A DNA stretch of 64,000 nt from an uncultured Chlamydia sp. (GTDB lineage Bacteria; Chlamydiota; Chlamydiia; Chlamydiales; Simkaniaceae), in assembly GCA_946127115.1 (NCBI GenBank), contig CAMGYI010000002.1, positions 533,835 through 597,834 on the forward strand, given 5' to 3'. Shown here piece after piece: positions 1 to 9,074 of this stretch. The notes under the pieces were generated by a model. The model did not search any database. It saw nothing but the letters and a program-made list of their open reading frames with translations, and had not been told where the DNA came from. Each line of letters begins with the position of its first letter. The first letter of the stretch is position 1. Both the position numbers and the translations under genes were made by a program.

Positions 1-400
1 CTTACGATGTCAGGAGTTTTTAGTGGCACCGGACCTTTAACAAAAAGTGGCAGCGGTACTCTTATTTTAAATGGAGCAAACACCTACAGCGGAGGAACAA
101 CGGTTAGTAGCGGTGTTCTCCAAGGAACAACGACAAGTCTTCAAGGGGCAATTACCAACAACGCTTCAGTTATCTTTGATCAAGCAGCGAATGGAACGTA
201 TTCAGGAGCTATGTCAGGTTCAGGTTCTTTGACTAAACAAAATACAGGGACCACAATTCTAAGTGGAGCAAACACCTACAGCGGAGGAACAACGGTTAGT
301 GGCGGTGTTCTCCAAGGAACAACGACAAGTCTTCAAGGAGCAATCACCAACAATGCTTCAGTTATCTTTGATCAAGCAGCGACCGGGACCTATTCAGGGG
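1..400 (+). repeat. 192-bp passenger repeats (about two copies)
   Basis: The block encoding TTTSLQGAITNN occurs near 130 and again near 322, exactly 192 bp (64 codons) apart, with close DNA identity. The same 192-bp module makes up the large array at about 52240-54340. The period is a multiple of three, so gain or loss of units keeps the frame. Confidence 0.85.
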
Positions 401-2076
401 CTATATCTGGAAGCGGAATTTTAACAAAAACTGGCTTAGGAAAGGTGACTCTAAGTGGCGTTAATACATTTGCAGGAACGACAAGTATTCAGCAAGGTAT
501 CCTTGATGTAAATGGATCTTTAAGCAGCCCTGTCATGATTTCTTCCTCAGCAACTTTACAAGGAACAGGAAGTGTTGGCACTGTGCAAAATGATGGAACA
601 GTTGTTCCTGGATCCTCTATCGGCACCCTTACGATTACTGGAGATTACACCCAAGATCCAACAGCTTCTTTAATTATAGAAATCGATGATGTTCCCGCTA
701 TCTCAGACCTTCTTTTGATTACGGGAACAGCAAATTTAGACGGTAGTATAGGCTTAAATCCTCTGCCAGGACTTTACGAGGCAGGAACAACGTATACCTT
801 CTTGCAAGCAAGCACAATCAATGGAACATTTAGCCAACTCATAGAAACGCATCCTTTAGATTTTGTAGTAAATTATTTCCCAAATTCTGTAGATATTGTC
901 GTTCTTTTTTCAGGCGCTATTTTCCCAACACCTCTTGAGGATTTAAAAGGAAATGCAAAAAAAATTGCTAATTATCTATTTTCTTGCTCTCGCATTTCCT
1001 CAAAGGCCCTTCTTCCTACTCTAAGATCTCTTTTAAAAGTTTCGCCTTCAAATTTCTCAACAGCACTCCTTCAGCTAGGGCCCCAACAATTTGGAGGCCT
1101 TGCCCTTTCTAATTTGCAGACTAGTACGCGTGTGGGTCAATCAATGAACCGAACAAGCGATTCTTATGAAACCTATTATCTGACTCCCTGTTATCAATCT
1201 TTCAAAGACCCAACATCTGGTCCTGATCAGTCGATATGGTTTAATCCTATTGGTTATTACTACAAACAAAACGAGATGCAAGAACAAGTCTCTTTTAATA
1301 GTAAAACCTATGGATTTACAACAGGATTTAGCACTCGACTCTTCAATCACCTCGTTTTAAGTGCCGGAACAGGGTATACTCATTCAAGTCTTGATTGGTA
1401 TAAGAATAATGGCAGTGCTCATATCCAGGCTGCCTACCTTAGTCCTTCTATAGGATATGTCGGAGAATACGGATATGTTGGGCTCGTTCTCTTAGGATCT
1501 CGCAGCTTTTATGAAGTGAATAGAAAGATTCACTTTTCAAATTTCAAAGACAAAGCACACAATCATCACAAAAGCTATGATCTCCTTGCTGGATGTAGAG
1601 GAAGCCTAAGACTGAAATTTCCAGAAAATTTCCAAAAGAATTTCTTCCTTCTTCCTACTGTTAATCTTGATTATTTGAATATTTTTGAAAGCGGATACCA
1701 AGAATCAGGAGCAGGAGCTCTCAATCTATCTGTTAAAAACGTTCACTCGGCTTTTCTTCGTCCAGAAGTAAAATTGAAACTTCTAAAAGAGTTGAATACT
1801 TGCTCGGTATGCTCCTCCCCAAGCATCTATGTAGGTTGGCTAAAAAATATATCTTTGACAAACGGCACCTATACTTCTAGATTTTATAAACAAGAAACTT
1901 GCACGAAGAATTTTACTGTGCAAAGCTACCATAGCTCAACAGATCAATTGATTTTGGGAACTGAGGTATTAGTCGCGTATAAAGATCATTGCTCTTTAAA
2001 ACTAAGCTACGAAGCCAACATAGGAAACCATTACAACGTCCAAGAAGGAAACCTTAACTTTAATTGGGTGTTTTAA
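1..2076 (+). CDS. Autotransporter adhesin, C-terminal part (5' end outside window)
   Basis: The frame is open from the first base, so the gene begins upstream of the window. The first ~130 residues are passenger-associated transport repeats (PATR type) with the recurring TLILNGANTYSGGTT and TTTSLQGAITNN blocks in a 64-residue period. A linker (GTGSVGTVQNDGTVVPGSSI, then SIGTLTITGDYTQ) follows, and the last ~320 residues form an outer-membrane autotransporter beta-barrel ending in an aromatic residue (NFNWVF), as expected for recognition by the Bam machinery. The predicted role is surface display of a beta-helical passenger (type Va secretion). The barrel is nearly identical to that of the convergent gene at 2861-4480, while the passenger repeats are of the kind in the gene at 50623-56398, so this gene is a mosaic of the two. 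The ligand is unknown. Confidence 0.9.
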   Translation, partial: LTMSGVFSGTGPLTKSGSGTLILNGANTYSGGTTVSSGVLQGTTTSLQGAITNNASVIFDQAANGTYSGAMSGSGSLTKQNTGTTILSGANTYSGGTTVSGGVLQGTTTSLQGAITNNASVIFDQAATGTYSGAISGSGILTKTGLGKVTLSGVNTFAGTTSIQQGILDVNGSLSSPVMISSSATLQGTGSVGTVQNDGTVVPGSSIGTLTITGDYTQDPTASLIIEIDDVPAISDLLLITGTANLDGSIGLNPLPGLYEAGTTYTFLQASTINGTFSQLIETHPLDFVVNYFPNSVDIVVLFSGAIFPTPLEDLKGNAKKIANYLFSCSRISSKALLPTLRSLLKVSPSNFSTALLQLGPQQFGGLALSNLQTSTRVGQSMNRTSDSYETYYLTPCYQSFKDPTSGPDQSIWFNPIGYYYKQNEMQEQVSFNSKTYGFTTGFSTRLFNHLVLSAGTGYTHSSLDWYKNNGSAHIQAAYLSPSIGYVGEYGYVGLVLLGSRSFYEVNRKIHFSNFKDKAHNHHKSYDLLAGCRGSLRLKFPENFQKNFFLLPTVNLDYLNIFESGYQESGAGALNLSVKNVHSAFLRPEVKLKLLKELNTCSVCSSPSIYVGWLKNISLTNGTYTSRFYKQETCTKNFTVQSYHSSTDQLILGTEVLVAYKDHCSLKLSYEANIGNHYNVQEGNLNFNWVF
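1076..2076 (+). repeat. Arm 1 of ~1-kb inverted repeat (shared autotransporter barrel)
   Basis: This barrel-coding segment is matched almost base for base, in opposite orientation, by 2861-3865. Over ~320 residues the two encoded barrels differ at only about fifteen positions, whereas the stretch just upstream of the arm is clearly diverged between the genes. The arms are separated by about 780 bp. Confidence 0.85.
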
Positions 2077-2086
2077 CCTCTTCTCT

Positions 2087-2120
2087 TTAGACGCCGATGC
2101 AATTAGACGCCGATGCAATT
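2087..2120 (+). repeat. 16-bp tandem duplication after the autotransporter stop
   Basis: The unit TTAGACGCCGATGCAA occurs twice back to back just downstream of the autotransporter stop codon. It may be a footprint of an insertion or slippage event; no function is evident. Confidence 0.7.
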
Positions 2121-2232
2121 ATAAAATACAATGCCTCCCTATATAAGGGTGTATTTTTTATCCAGAATGGCGTATCCGTAAACAGGATAGTTTTTTTCAA
2201 ATAGGAAACAGAAATGCAGCGAATCGAAATGA

Positions 2233-2743
2233 TCAGTTTAGAAACCTGAGTTTCGGTTTTTTTAAAGCTGTAATCTTTAGGCAATGATCTTGGCTATCAA
2301 AGTTTAAAGATGGTTTTTTCTCTTGATGACTATAAGCAGCAAGTCCAGCGAGCAGATTTACTAGGAACTTTGAAGGGCTTCGACATCGGCTATGTTCTAT
2401 TTGGGAATTTTTTTTCAGTTAATCATTTACGGTTTCAATAATAGATCTCTTTCTAAGTAATACTTTTTAATAACATGAGTTTTTGGTTCATATTAGATCT
2501 TAACCTTGTAAAAAGCTCTAAACCTCTCTCCAAAAGAGAGCCCCCGAACTTCGAAGAAATATACGCTTTATCCCCAAATACTTTTCCAAAAATACCTTTA
2601 CTTAACCTATCTAAAACCTTTATATCAAATGTATTTCCAGGGGTTCCTAGAAAGGACAAAATCTCACCTTTTTCATTGATAATTAGATGAAGCTTAAATC
2701 CATAAAATCAACCAATTGAATTAGCATCAACTATTAAATCCTT
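2233..2743 (-). pseudogene. IS982-family transposase remnant
   Basis: Reading the minus strand gives a decayed C-terminal half of an IS982-type DDE transposase: KDLIVDANSIG, a TGA where tryptophan is expected, then FYGFKLHLIINEKGEI, TPGNTFDIKVLDRLSKG, FGDKAYISSK, LTRLRSNM-like text, a frameshift near 2455, and finally [10 protein letters not shown] and [10 protein letters not shown] up to a stop at 2233. The N-terminal half is missing or unrecognisable and no terminal inverted repeats were identified. The element sits exactly between the two convergent autotransporters. A second decayed copy with an internal deletion lies at 56620-56822, again beside an autotransporter gene. It is non-functional. 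Confidence 0.8.
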
Positions 2744-2860
2744 CAATGCCTACCTTAGCGCCATCATCAGAAACCGTTACAAATCCAAAACCTCGTGAAA
2801 TTGACCTTCCCCTATTTTGTAGACACCCCTAAGCAGTAGCCCTGAGTTAAATGGAAGAGA

Positions 2861-3865
2861 TTAAAATACCCAATTAAAATTCAGGTTTCCTTCTTGGACG
2901 TTGTGATGATTTCCTATGTTGGCTTCATATCCTAGTTTTAAAGAGCAATGATCTTTATACATGACTAATACCTCAGCTCCCAAAATCAATTGATCTGTTG
3001 AGCTATGGTAGCTTTGCACAGTAAAATTCTTCGTGCAAGTTTCTTGTTTGTAAAATCTAGAGGTATAGATGCCGCTTGTCAAAGGTATATTCCTTAGCCA
3101 ACCTACATAGATGCTTGGGGAGGAGCATACCGAGCAAGTATTCAACTCTTTTAGAAGTTTCAATTTTACTTCTGGACGAAGAAAAGCCGAGTGAACGTTT
3201 TTAACAGATAGATTAATCGCTCCTGCTCCTGATTCTTGGTATCCGCTTTCAAAAATATTCAAATAATCAAGATTAACAGTAGGAAGAAGGAAGAAATTCT
3301 TTTGGAAATTTTCTGGAAATTTCAGTCTTAGGCTTCCTCTACATCCAGCAAGGAGATCATAGCTTTTGTGATGATTGTGTGCTTTGTCTTTGAAATTTGA
3401 AAAGTGAATCTTTCTATTCACTTCATAAAAGCTGCGAGATCCTAAGAGAACGAGCCCAACATATCCGTATTCTCCGACATATCCTATAGAAGGGCTAAGG
3501 TAGGCAGACTGGACATGAGCACTGCCATTATTCTTATACCAATCAAGACTTGAATGAGTATATCCTGTTCCGGCACTTAAAACGAGGTGATTGAAGAGTC
3601 GAGTGCTAAATCCTGTTGTAAATCCATAGGTTTTACTATTAAAAGGAACTTGTTCTTGCATCTCATTTTGTTTGTAGTAGTAACCAATAGGATTAAACCA
3701 TATCGACTGATCAGAACCAGATGTTGGATCTTTGAAAGATTGATAACAGGGAGTCAGATAATAGGTTTCGTAAACGTCGCTTGTTCGGTTCATTGATTGA
3801 CCCACACGCGTACTAGTCTGCAAATTAGAAAGAGCAAGACCTCCAAATTGCTGGGGCCCTAGCTG
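2861..3865 (-). repeat. Arm 2 of ~1-kb inverted repeat (shared autotransporter barrel)
   Basis: This is the minus-strand partner of 1076-2076 and encodes the second, nearly identical barrel. Such convergent homology allows gene conversion, or inversion of the intervening IS remnant together with exchange of the barrel ends. Confidence 0.85.
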
Positions 3866-4480
3866 AAGGAGTGCTGCGGAAAAGTTTTCTGGAGAACCTT
3901 TTACAAGAGGTTGTAAGATTAGACATAATTCTGGGGAAAACTGTTCAGAGCATGAGAAGAGATACTTAGCAATGTTTTTTCTATCCCCATCTAATTCACT
4001 GATGGGAATGGGAAGAACTGACTGCGTAAAGGGGATAAAGATTTGCACGGAGTTTGCGAGATAATTTAATGAGAATGCTAGGGGATGTGTTTCTAATAGT
4101 TGGCTAAATGTACCATTGATTGTACCTGCTTGCAAGAAGGTATACGTTGTTCCTGCTTCGTAAACACCTGGTAGAGGATTTAAACCTATACCACCATCTA
4201 AATTAGCGATTCCCGTGATCAAAAGAAGGTCTGAGATAGCGGGAACATCATCGATTTCTATGATTAAAGAAGCTGTTGGATCTTGGGTATAATCTCCAGT
4301 AATCGTAAGGGTGCCGATAGAGGCTCCAGGAACGACTGTTCCATTATTTTGCACAGTGCCAACACTCCCTGTTCCCTGTAAAAAGGAAGGAGAAGAGAGA
4401 GTAACGGGCCCGCCTAAAACCCCGTTAACAGCAAGAGTCCCTTGCTGCACAGACGTTGTTCCTGTTAAATGTCTGGCCAT
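2861..4480 (-). CDS. Autotransporter, C-terminal fragment (linker plus beta-barrel; downstream of a frameshift)
   Basis: This is the 3' part of the gene that starts at 9074. It encodes TGTTSVQQGTLAVNG, the same linker as the gene at 1-2076, a diverged ~60-residue stretch (QSVLPIPISELDGDRKNIAK), and a complete barrel ending NFNWVF. The ATG at 4480 lies in the middle of a passenger repeat, has no signal peptide behind it, and is unlikely to be a natural start. Without frame correction the barrel would be made without an export signal, if at all. Confidence is high that this is barrel-coding DNA and low that it is translated on its own. Confidence 0.8.
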   Translation of the reverse strand: MARHLTGTTSVQQGTLAVNGVLGGPVTLSSPSFLQGTGSVGTVQNNGTVVPGASIGTLTITGDYTQDPTASLIIEIDDVPAISDLLLITGIANLDGGIGLNPLPGVYEAGTTYTFLQAGTINGTFSQLLETHPLAFSLNYLANSVQIFIPFTQSVLPIPISELDGDRKNIAKYLFSCSEQFSPELCLILQPLVKGSPENFSAALLQLGPQQFGGLALSNLQTSTRVGQSMNRTSDVYETYYLTPCYQSFKDPTSGSDQSIWFNPIGYYYKQNEMQEQVPFNSKTYGFTTGFSTRLFNHLVLSAGTGYTHSSLDWYKNNGSAHVQSAYLSPSIGYVGEYGYVGLVLLGSRSFYEVNRKIHFSNFKDKAHNHHKSYDLLAGCRGSLRLKFPENFQKNFFLLPTVNLDYLNIFESGYQESGAGAINLSVKNVHSAFLRPEVKLKLLKELNTCSVCSSPSIYVGWLRNIPLTSGIYTSRFYKQETCTKNFTVQSYHSSTDQLILGAEVLVMYKDHCSLKLGYEANIGNHHNVQEGNLNFNWVF

Positions 4481-7400
4481 TACCCGTTAAAGTCATTGTA
4501 CCCGTATTTAATTTGGTGAGATCGCCTGTTCCGCTTATGGCCCCAGACAGTGTCAAATTTGTTCCACTAGCTGTATCAATTTGACTGGAAGCTGTAATAG
4601 ATACTGCTTTCCCAATTGTCATCGATGTAGAAGTAGATAGTGTTCCTCCATTCAATACCAGGGTCCCTATTCCTAAGTTGTTATCGGAAGAGATACTTAC
4701 TGTCCCCTGATCAATCACTATATTCCCAGTGAAGGTATTGTTCCCCGAGAGAGTTAAAATTCCACCACCATTCTTTGTAACAGCTCCTCCTGTTCCCGAG
4801 ATTATTCCCGAAAACGCTCCACTTCCAATCTCTAATGTATTGTTATTTAAATTGATCCCAGAACCCCCCCCGTTTAAAACGCCAATCGTTTTTGTTCCAG
4901 CTCCCGTTGCAATTGAAAAATTTCCTCCGTTCACAGTCAACCCACTTCCACTTCCCAAAGTCCCTGAACCTGACAGCTCCAATGTTCCTGCATCAATTGT
5001 TGAGAGGCCAGTATAGGTATTGATATTAGAGAGAGTTAAAATTCCCGTTCCTTTTTTTACTAATGCATCTCCAGAGACTTGGCCTGACAATGTCAGGTTT
5101 CCAGTTGATGTATCAATTGATTCTGAACCATTTAAAGCCATGTTTGCTGTAAGGGTAAGATCCGCTAAAGAATTAAGAGTTCCTCCATTTAAAACAACGC
5201 TTCCCGTTCCTAAGTTATTTGCATTAGAGATGCACAATGTTCCCGCATTAACCGATGTTCCTCCAGTGTAAGTATTGATACCGGAAAGAGTTAAAGTTCC
5301 ACCACTATTCTTTGTGAGAGCTGCTCCTGCTCCCGAAATTACCCCTGCAAATGTTCCGCTTCCAACCTCTAATGTATTGTTATTTAAATTGATCCCAGAA
5401 CCACCTCCGTTTAAAACGCCAATCGTTTTTGTTCCAGCTCCGGTCGTGACTACCAAATTTCCTCCATTAATAGTCAGACTACTTCCATTTCCTAAAGTCC
5501 CTGAACCTGACAGCTCCAATGTCCCTGCATCAATTGTTGAGAGACCGGTATAGGTATTCACGTTCGTAATCGCTAGAGTCCCCCCACCAGATTTGGTGAG
5601 AGTGCTATTTGTTCCAGAAATCACACCAGATAAGGTTGCATTCCCTGAAGCAATATCCGCAGTGGCTGTTCCTGAAGCAGCGAGGTTAATAGCATTGCCG
5701 ATGTCGATAGCATTATTTAAATTAATCTTTGTTCCATTGCTCATGTTTACAACGCCTGTCCCAAGTGCAGTGTTGTTACCTGGGGTGACACCTCCAGCAG
5801 AGAGGGTTGTCCCTCCGGTATAGGTATTCACGTTTGTAATCGCTAGCGTCCCCCCACCAGATTTGGTGAGAATGCTATTTGTGCCGGAAATCACACCAGA
5901 TAATGTTCCCGTTCCTGAAGAAACATCTGCAGTGGCTGTTCCTGAAGCAGCAAGATTAATAGCATTTCCGATGTCGATAGCATTGTTTAAATTAATCTTT
6001 GTCCCATTGCTCATGTTTACAACGCCTGTCCCAAGTGCCGCATTATTACCTAGGGTGACACCTCCAGCAGAGAGGGTTGTCCCTCCGGTATAGGTATTCA
6101 CGTTTGTAATCGCTAGCGTCCCTCCACCAGATTTGGTGAGAATGCTATTTGTTCCGGAAATTACGCCGGATAATGTTCCCGTTCCTGAAGAAACATCTGC
6201 AGTGGCTATTCCTGAAGCAGCGAGATTAATAGCATTTCCGATGTCGATAGCATTGTTTAAATTAATCTTTGTCCCATCACTCATATTTACAACGCCTGTC
6301 CCAAGTGCTGCATTATTACCTAGAGTGACATCTCCAGCAGAGAGGGTTGTCCCTCCGGTATAGGTATTCACGTTTGTAATCGCTAGTGTCCCTCCACTAG
6401 ATTTGGTGAGAATGCTATTTGTTCCGGAAATTACGCCGGATAATGTTGCATTTCCTGAAGCAATATCTGCAGTGGCTGTTCCTGAAGCAGCAAGGTTAAT
6501 AGCATTGCCGATGTCGATAGCATTGTTTAAATTAATCTTTGTTCCATCGCTCATGTTTACAACGCCTGTCCCAAGTGCAGTGTTGTTACCTGGGGTGATA
6601 TCTCCTGCAGAGAGGGTTGTCCCTCCGGTATAGGTATTCACGTTTGTAATCGTTAGCGTCCCCCCACCAGATTTGGTGAGAGTGCTATTTATGCCGGAAA
6701 TTACGCCAGATAATGTTCCCGTTCCTGAAGCAATATCTGCAGTGGCTGTTCCTGAAGCAGCGAGGTTAATAGCATTGCCGATGTCGATAGCATTGTTTAA
6801 ATTAATCTTTGTTCCATTGCTCATGTTTACAACGCCTGTCCCAAGTGCAGTGTTGTTACCTGGGGTGATATCTCCTGCAGAGAGGGTTGTCCCTCCGGTA
6901 TAGGTATTCACGTTTGTAATCGCTAGCGTCCCTCCACCAGATTTGGTGAGAATGCTATTTGTTCCGGAAATTACGCCGGATAATGTTGCATTCCCTGAAG
7001 CAATATCTGCAGTGGCTGTTCCTGAAGCAGCGAGGTTAATAGCATTGCCGATGTCGATAGCATTGTTTAAATTAATCTTTGTCCCATCACTCATATTTAC
7101 AACGCCTGTCCCAAGTGCAGTGTTGTTGCCTGGGGTGATATCTCCTGCAGAGAGGGTTGTTCCCCCGGTATAGGTATTCACATTTGTAATCGCTAGCGTC
7201 CCTCCACCAGATTTGGTAAGAATGCTATTTGTTCCGGAAATTACGCCGGATAATGTTCCCGTTCCTGAAGAAACATCTGCAGTGGCTGTTCCTGAAGCAG
7301 CAAGATTAATAGCATTGCCCAAAGTGATAGTGTCATTTAGAAGGAGCTTTGTTCCATTGCTCATGTTTACAACGCTTGTTCCAAGTGCTGCATTGTTACC

Positions 7401-9074
7401 TGCGGTGATCTCCCCAGCAGAGAGGGTTGTCCCTCCGGTATATGTATTTGCGCCACTTAAAACGAGTGTACCAACGCCATTTTTTGTAAGATTTCCTGAG
7501 CCACTAAATATCCCCGACATAGTCAGAGGGGTTCCCGTAACCTCGACTGTTCCCGCTCCCGTCAGTGTTGAAGTCCTTGAAGAGGTAAATCCTGCTGTTG
7601 ATAGAAGAGTACCCCCATTAAAAGTCAGAGTTCCTGAAGAAACTCCCAGGTTATTATCTGCTGAAACGCTTAAACTTCCTCCTAAAAAAGTAGTGCCTCC
7701 AGTATAAGTGTTGGTTCCCGAAAATGTTAGTTTAGCAGTACCTGTTTTTACAAGGCCTCCGCCGGAGCCTCCCCCCGCACCCTGATCACTTCCAATAGTA
7801 CTTCCAATAGACGCATCAGAAGACAGGTCAAAGGTGAGGGTAGATCCTGACATCATGAAGATGTCATTTCCATGTGCTTGTCCAGAGTTAGATCCCGTCC
7901 CTCCTGTTGTTGTATTTCCAGAAAAAGACGTGGAGCCTCTAATAGTTAGGTTAGCTCCATCTTGGATAAAAATGGCTCCTCCTAAACCAGCCCCTCCCCC
8001 TCCGGAGGTCGTATTCCCAGCTCCACCGCCAAAACTTGAGCTTCCCCCATTTCCTCCACCGCCACCGCCGAAGCCCGCATTCCCTCCATTACTTGATATC
8101 GTACTAGCACCGCCACCGCCACCTCCTCCCCCCCCAGGGCCGCTTCCTCCTGCTCCACCGGGGCCCGGACTAGCAGAATTACCATTGAGATTCCCAACAG
8201 AGCCTCCTCCTCCTCCATAAGAAGAAGCACTGGAACCTCCTGCTCCTCCTGCTCCTCCAGCGCTACCACTACCACCAACACCACCGACAGAACTAACTCC
8301 CCCCAAACCGTTGGATCCATCGCCTGCTCCCCCCCCTGCTCCTTGAAAGTTTCCTGCTCCCCCTGCAAAACCGCTACCTCCTCCTCCTCCATTCAGAGTA
8401 CCACTATTCCCACCATTGCCTCCCGATAACAAAGAGCTTCCAGGTAGTCCCCCAAACCCTCCTGCTCCACCGCCTCCTGAAAAACCGCCACCACCGCCGC
8501 CACCTTGCTTAGCAGAATCGTTACCACCATTGCCACCAATACCGCCACCACCGCCTCCAGCAAATGAAAAAGCAGCAAGTGTAGCTCCGTTACCTCCACT
8601 AGCACTGCAGTTTTGAAACTGCACATTTTCTAACACAACCGAAGATCCAGCATTCAAAAAAATTCCTCCTCCAGCTCCTAATCCTCCCCCTCCAAGGTTC
8701 ACAGCCCCATTTTCCCCTTGTATCTGTCCGCCAATGATAGTGAGATCTTTGATGGTGATCGTCCCAGTACCTTGCCTTGCAAAAAAACCGGGGAAAGTAG
8801 CCCCTGTTCGGGTAAGCGTTTGTCCTTGGCCGTCAATGGTAAATGTTCGGTTAACGGGGTTAAGGACATTATCTGCGTCTAAAGGTCGGAAGACTTGCGA
8901 ATAGGTAAAGCTAGAGCCAAACTGTATAAGGGTTTCACTTCCTGCATTAGCAGCGATGATCGCAGTATTAAGTTCTGTTGCGTTATTTACAGTTGTCAAG
9001 CCTTCTAGCATTGAAAATGTGCTCAAAACAACTAATGCATAAACCTGTGATCGGAATATTTTTTTTAATCCCAT
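4425..9074 (-). CDS. Giant autotransporter, signal peptide and passenger (frameshifted before the barrel)
   Basis: The 1549-codon frame begins with a signal peptide (MGLKKIFRSQVYALVVLSTF). A short beta-helical segment (TFTIDGQGQTLTR, TITIKDLTIIGG, VVLENVQFQNC) resembles Pmp-like passengers, followed by ~250 extremely glycine-rich residues. Then come PATR repeats (TKSGGGTLAITNVNTYTGGT) in seven near-perfect 90-residue copies, then more variable repeats. The frame leaves the homologous reading at LTGNGQTF and stops at 4425 after the non-homologous tail NRNNVCAARDSCC. The following barrel lies in another frame, so the full gene spans 2861-9074 (about 2070 codons). As read, the passenger would be exported but not anchored. 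The ligand is unknown. Confidence 0.85.
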   Translation of the reverse strand: MGLKKIFRSQVYALVVLSTFSMLEGLTTVNNATELNTAIIAANAGSETLIQFGSSFTYSQVFRPLDADNVLNPVNRTFTIDGQGQTLTRTGATFPGFFARQGTGTITIKDLTIIGGQIQGENGAVNLGGGGLGAGGGIFLNAGSSVVLENVQFQNCSASGGNGATLAAFSFAGGGGGGIGGNGGNDSAKQGGGGGGGFSGGGGAGGFGGLPGSSLLSGGNGGNSGTLNGGGGGSGFAGGAGNFQGAGGGAGDGSNGLGGVSSVGGVGGSGSAGGAGGAGGSSASSYGGGGGSVGNLNGNSASPGPGGAGGSGPGGGGGGGGGASTISSNGGNAGFGGGGGGNGGSSSFGGGAGNTTSGGGGAGLGGAIFIQDGANLTIRGSTSFSGNTTTGGTGSNSGQAHGNDIFMMSGSTLTFDLSSDASIGSTIGSDQGAGGGSGGGLVKTGTAKLTFSGTNTYTGGTTFLGGSLSVSADNNLGVSSGTLTFNGGTLLSTAGFTSSRTSTLTGAGTVEVTGTPLTMSGIFSGSGNLTKNGVGTLVLSGANTYTGGTTLSAGEITAGNNAALGTSVVNMSNGTKLLLNDTITLGNAINLAASGTATADVSSGTGTLSGVISGTNSILTKSGGGTLAITNVNTYTGGTTLSAGDITPGNNTALGTGVVNMSDGTKINLNNAIDIGNAINLAASGTATADIASGNATLSGVISGTNSILTKSGGGTLAITNVNTYTGGTTLSAGDITPGNNTALGTGVVNMSNGTKINLNNAIDIGNAINLAASGTATADIASGTGTLSGVISGINSTLTKSGGGTLTITNVNTYTGGTTLSAGDITPGNNTALGTGVVNMSDGTKINLNNAIDIGNAINLAASGTATADIASGNATLSGVISGTNSILTKSSGGTLAITNVNTYTGGTTLSAGDVTLGNNAALGTGVVNMSDGTKINLNNAIDIGNAINLAASGIATADVSSGTGTLSGVISGTNSILTKSGGGTLAITNVNTYTGGTTLSAGGVTLGNNAALGTGVVNMSNGTKINLNNAIDIGNAINLAASGTATADVSSGTGTLSGVISGTNSILTKSGGGTLAITNVNTYTGGTTLSAGGVTPGNNTALGTGVVNMSNGTKINLNNAIDIGNAINLAASGTATADIASGNATLSGVISGTNSTLTKSGGGTLAITNVNTYTGLSTIDAGTLELSGSGTLGNGSSLTINGGNLVVTTGAGTKTIGVLNGGGSGINLNNNTLEVGSGTFAGVISGAGAALTKNSGGTLTLSGINTYTGGTSVNAGTLCISNANNLGTGSVVLNGGTLNSLADLTLTANMALNGSESIDTSTGNLTLSGQVSGDALVKKGTGILTLSNINTYTGLSTIDAGTLELSGSGTLGSGSGLTVNGGNFSIATGAGTKTIGVLNGGGSGINLNNNTLEIGSGAFSGIISGTGGAVTKNGGGILTLSGNNTFTGNIVIDQGTVSISSDNNLGIGTLVLNGGTLSTSTSMTIGKAVSITASSQIDTASGTNLTLSGAISGTGDLTKLNTGTMTLTGNGQTFNRNNVCAARDSCC
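4460..4470 (-). other. One-base frameshift within autotransporter gene 2861-9074
   Basis: On the minus strand the sister gene reads ACATTTGCAGGAACG (TFAGT). Here the aligned text is ACATTTAACAGGAACAACG, one base longer, which shifts the frame between passenger and barrel. There is no long homopolymer to suggest simple polymerase slippage. Confidence 0.75.
5550..7440 (-). repeat. 270-bp tandem array, seven copies (90-residue passenger repeat)
   Basis: Units are spaced exactly 270 bp (for example 5593, 5863, 6133, 6403, 6673, 6943, 7213 mark the same point) and differ by a few substitutions each. Variable sites recur in combinations (GNNTALGTG versus GNNAALGTG; TADIASGNA versus TADVSSGTG), a pattern expected from unequal crossing-over and gene conversion. 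Copy-number change preserves the frame. Confidence 0.9.

Noticed and set aside
2083-2860. IS982 element between the convergent autotransporters considered as an active insertion sequence
   Set aside because: The transposase has an in-frame stop, a frameshift and no N-terminal half, and no terminal repeats were found.
5550-7440. Regular repeats considered as a CRISPR-like array
   Set aside because: Units are 270 bp, contiguous without spacers and encode a continuous protein repeat; no cas genes are present.
7982-8392. Minus-strand frame rich in Glu and Val within the glycine-rich segment
   Set aside because: It is an alternative-frame reading of the same GGN-rich DNA that encodes the passenger in the correct frame.
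4729-8616. A ladder of plus-strand frames (76-164 codons, rich in Pro and Val) opposite the second autotransporter
   Set aside because: They repeat every 270 bp exactly in step with the passenger repeats and have no start signals; they are antisense shadows of the repeat array and the glycine-rich region.
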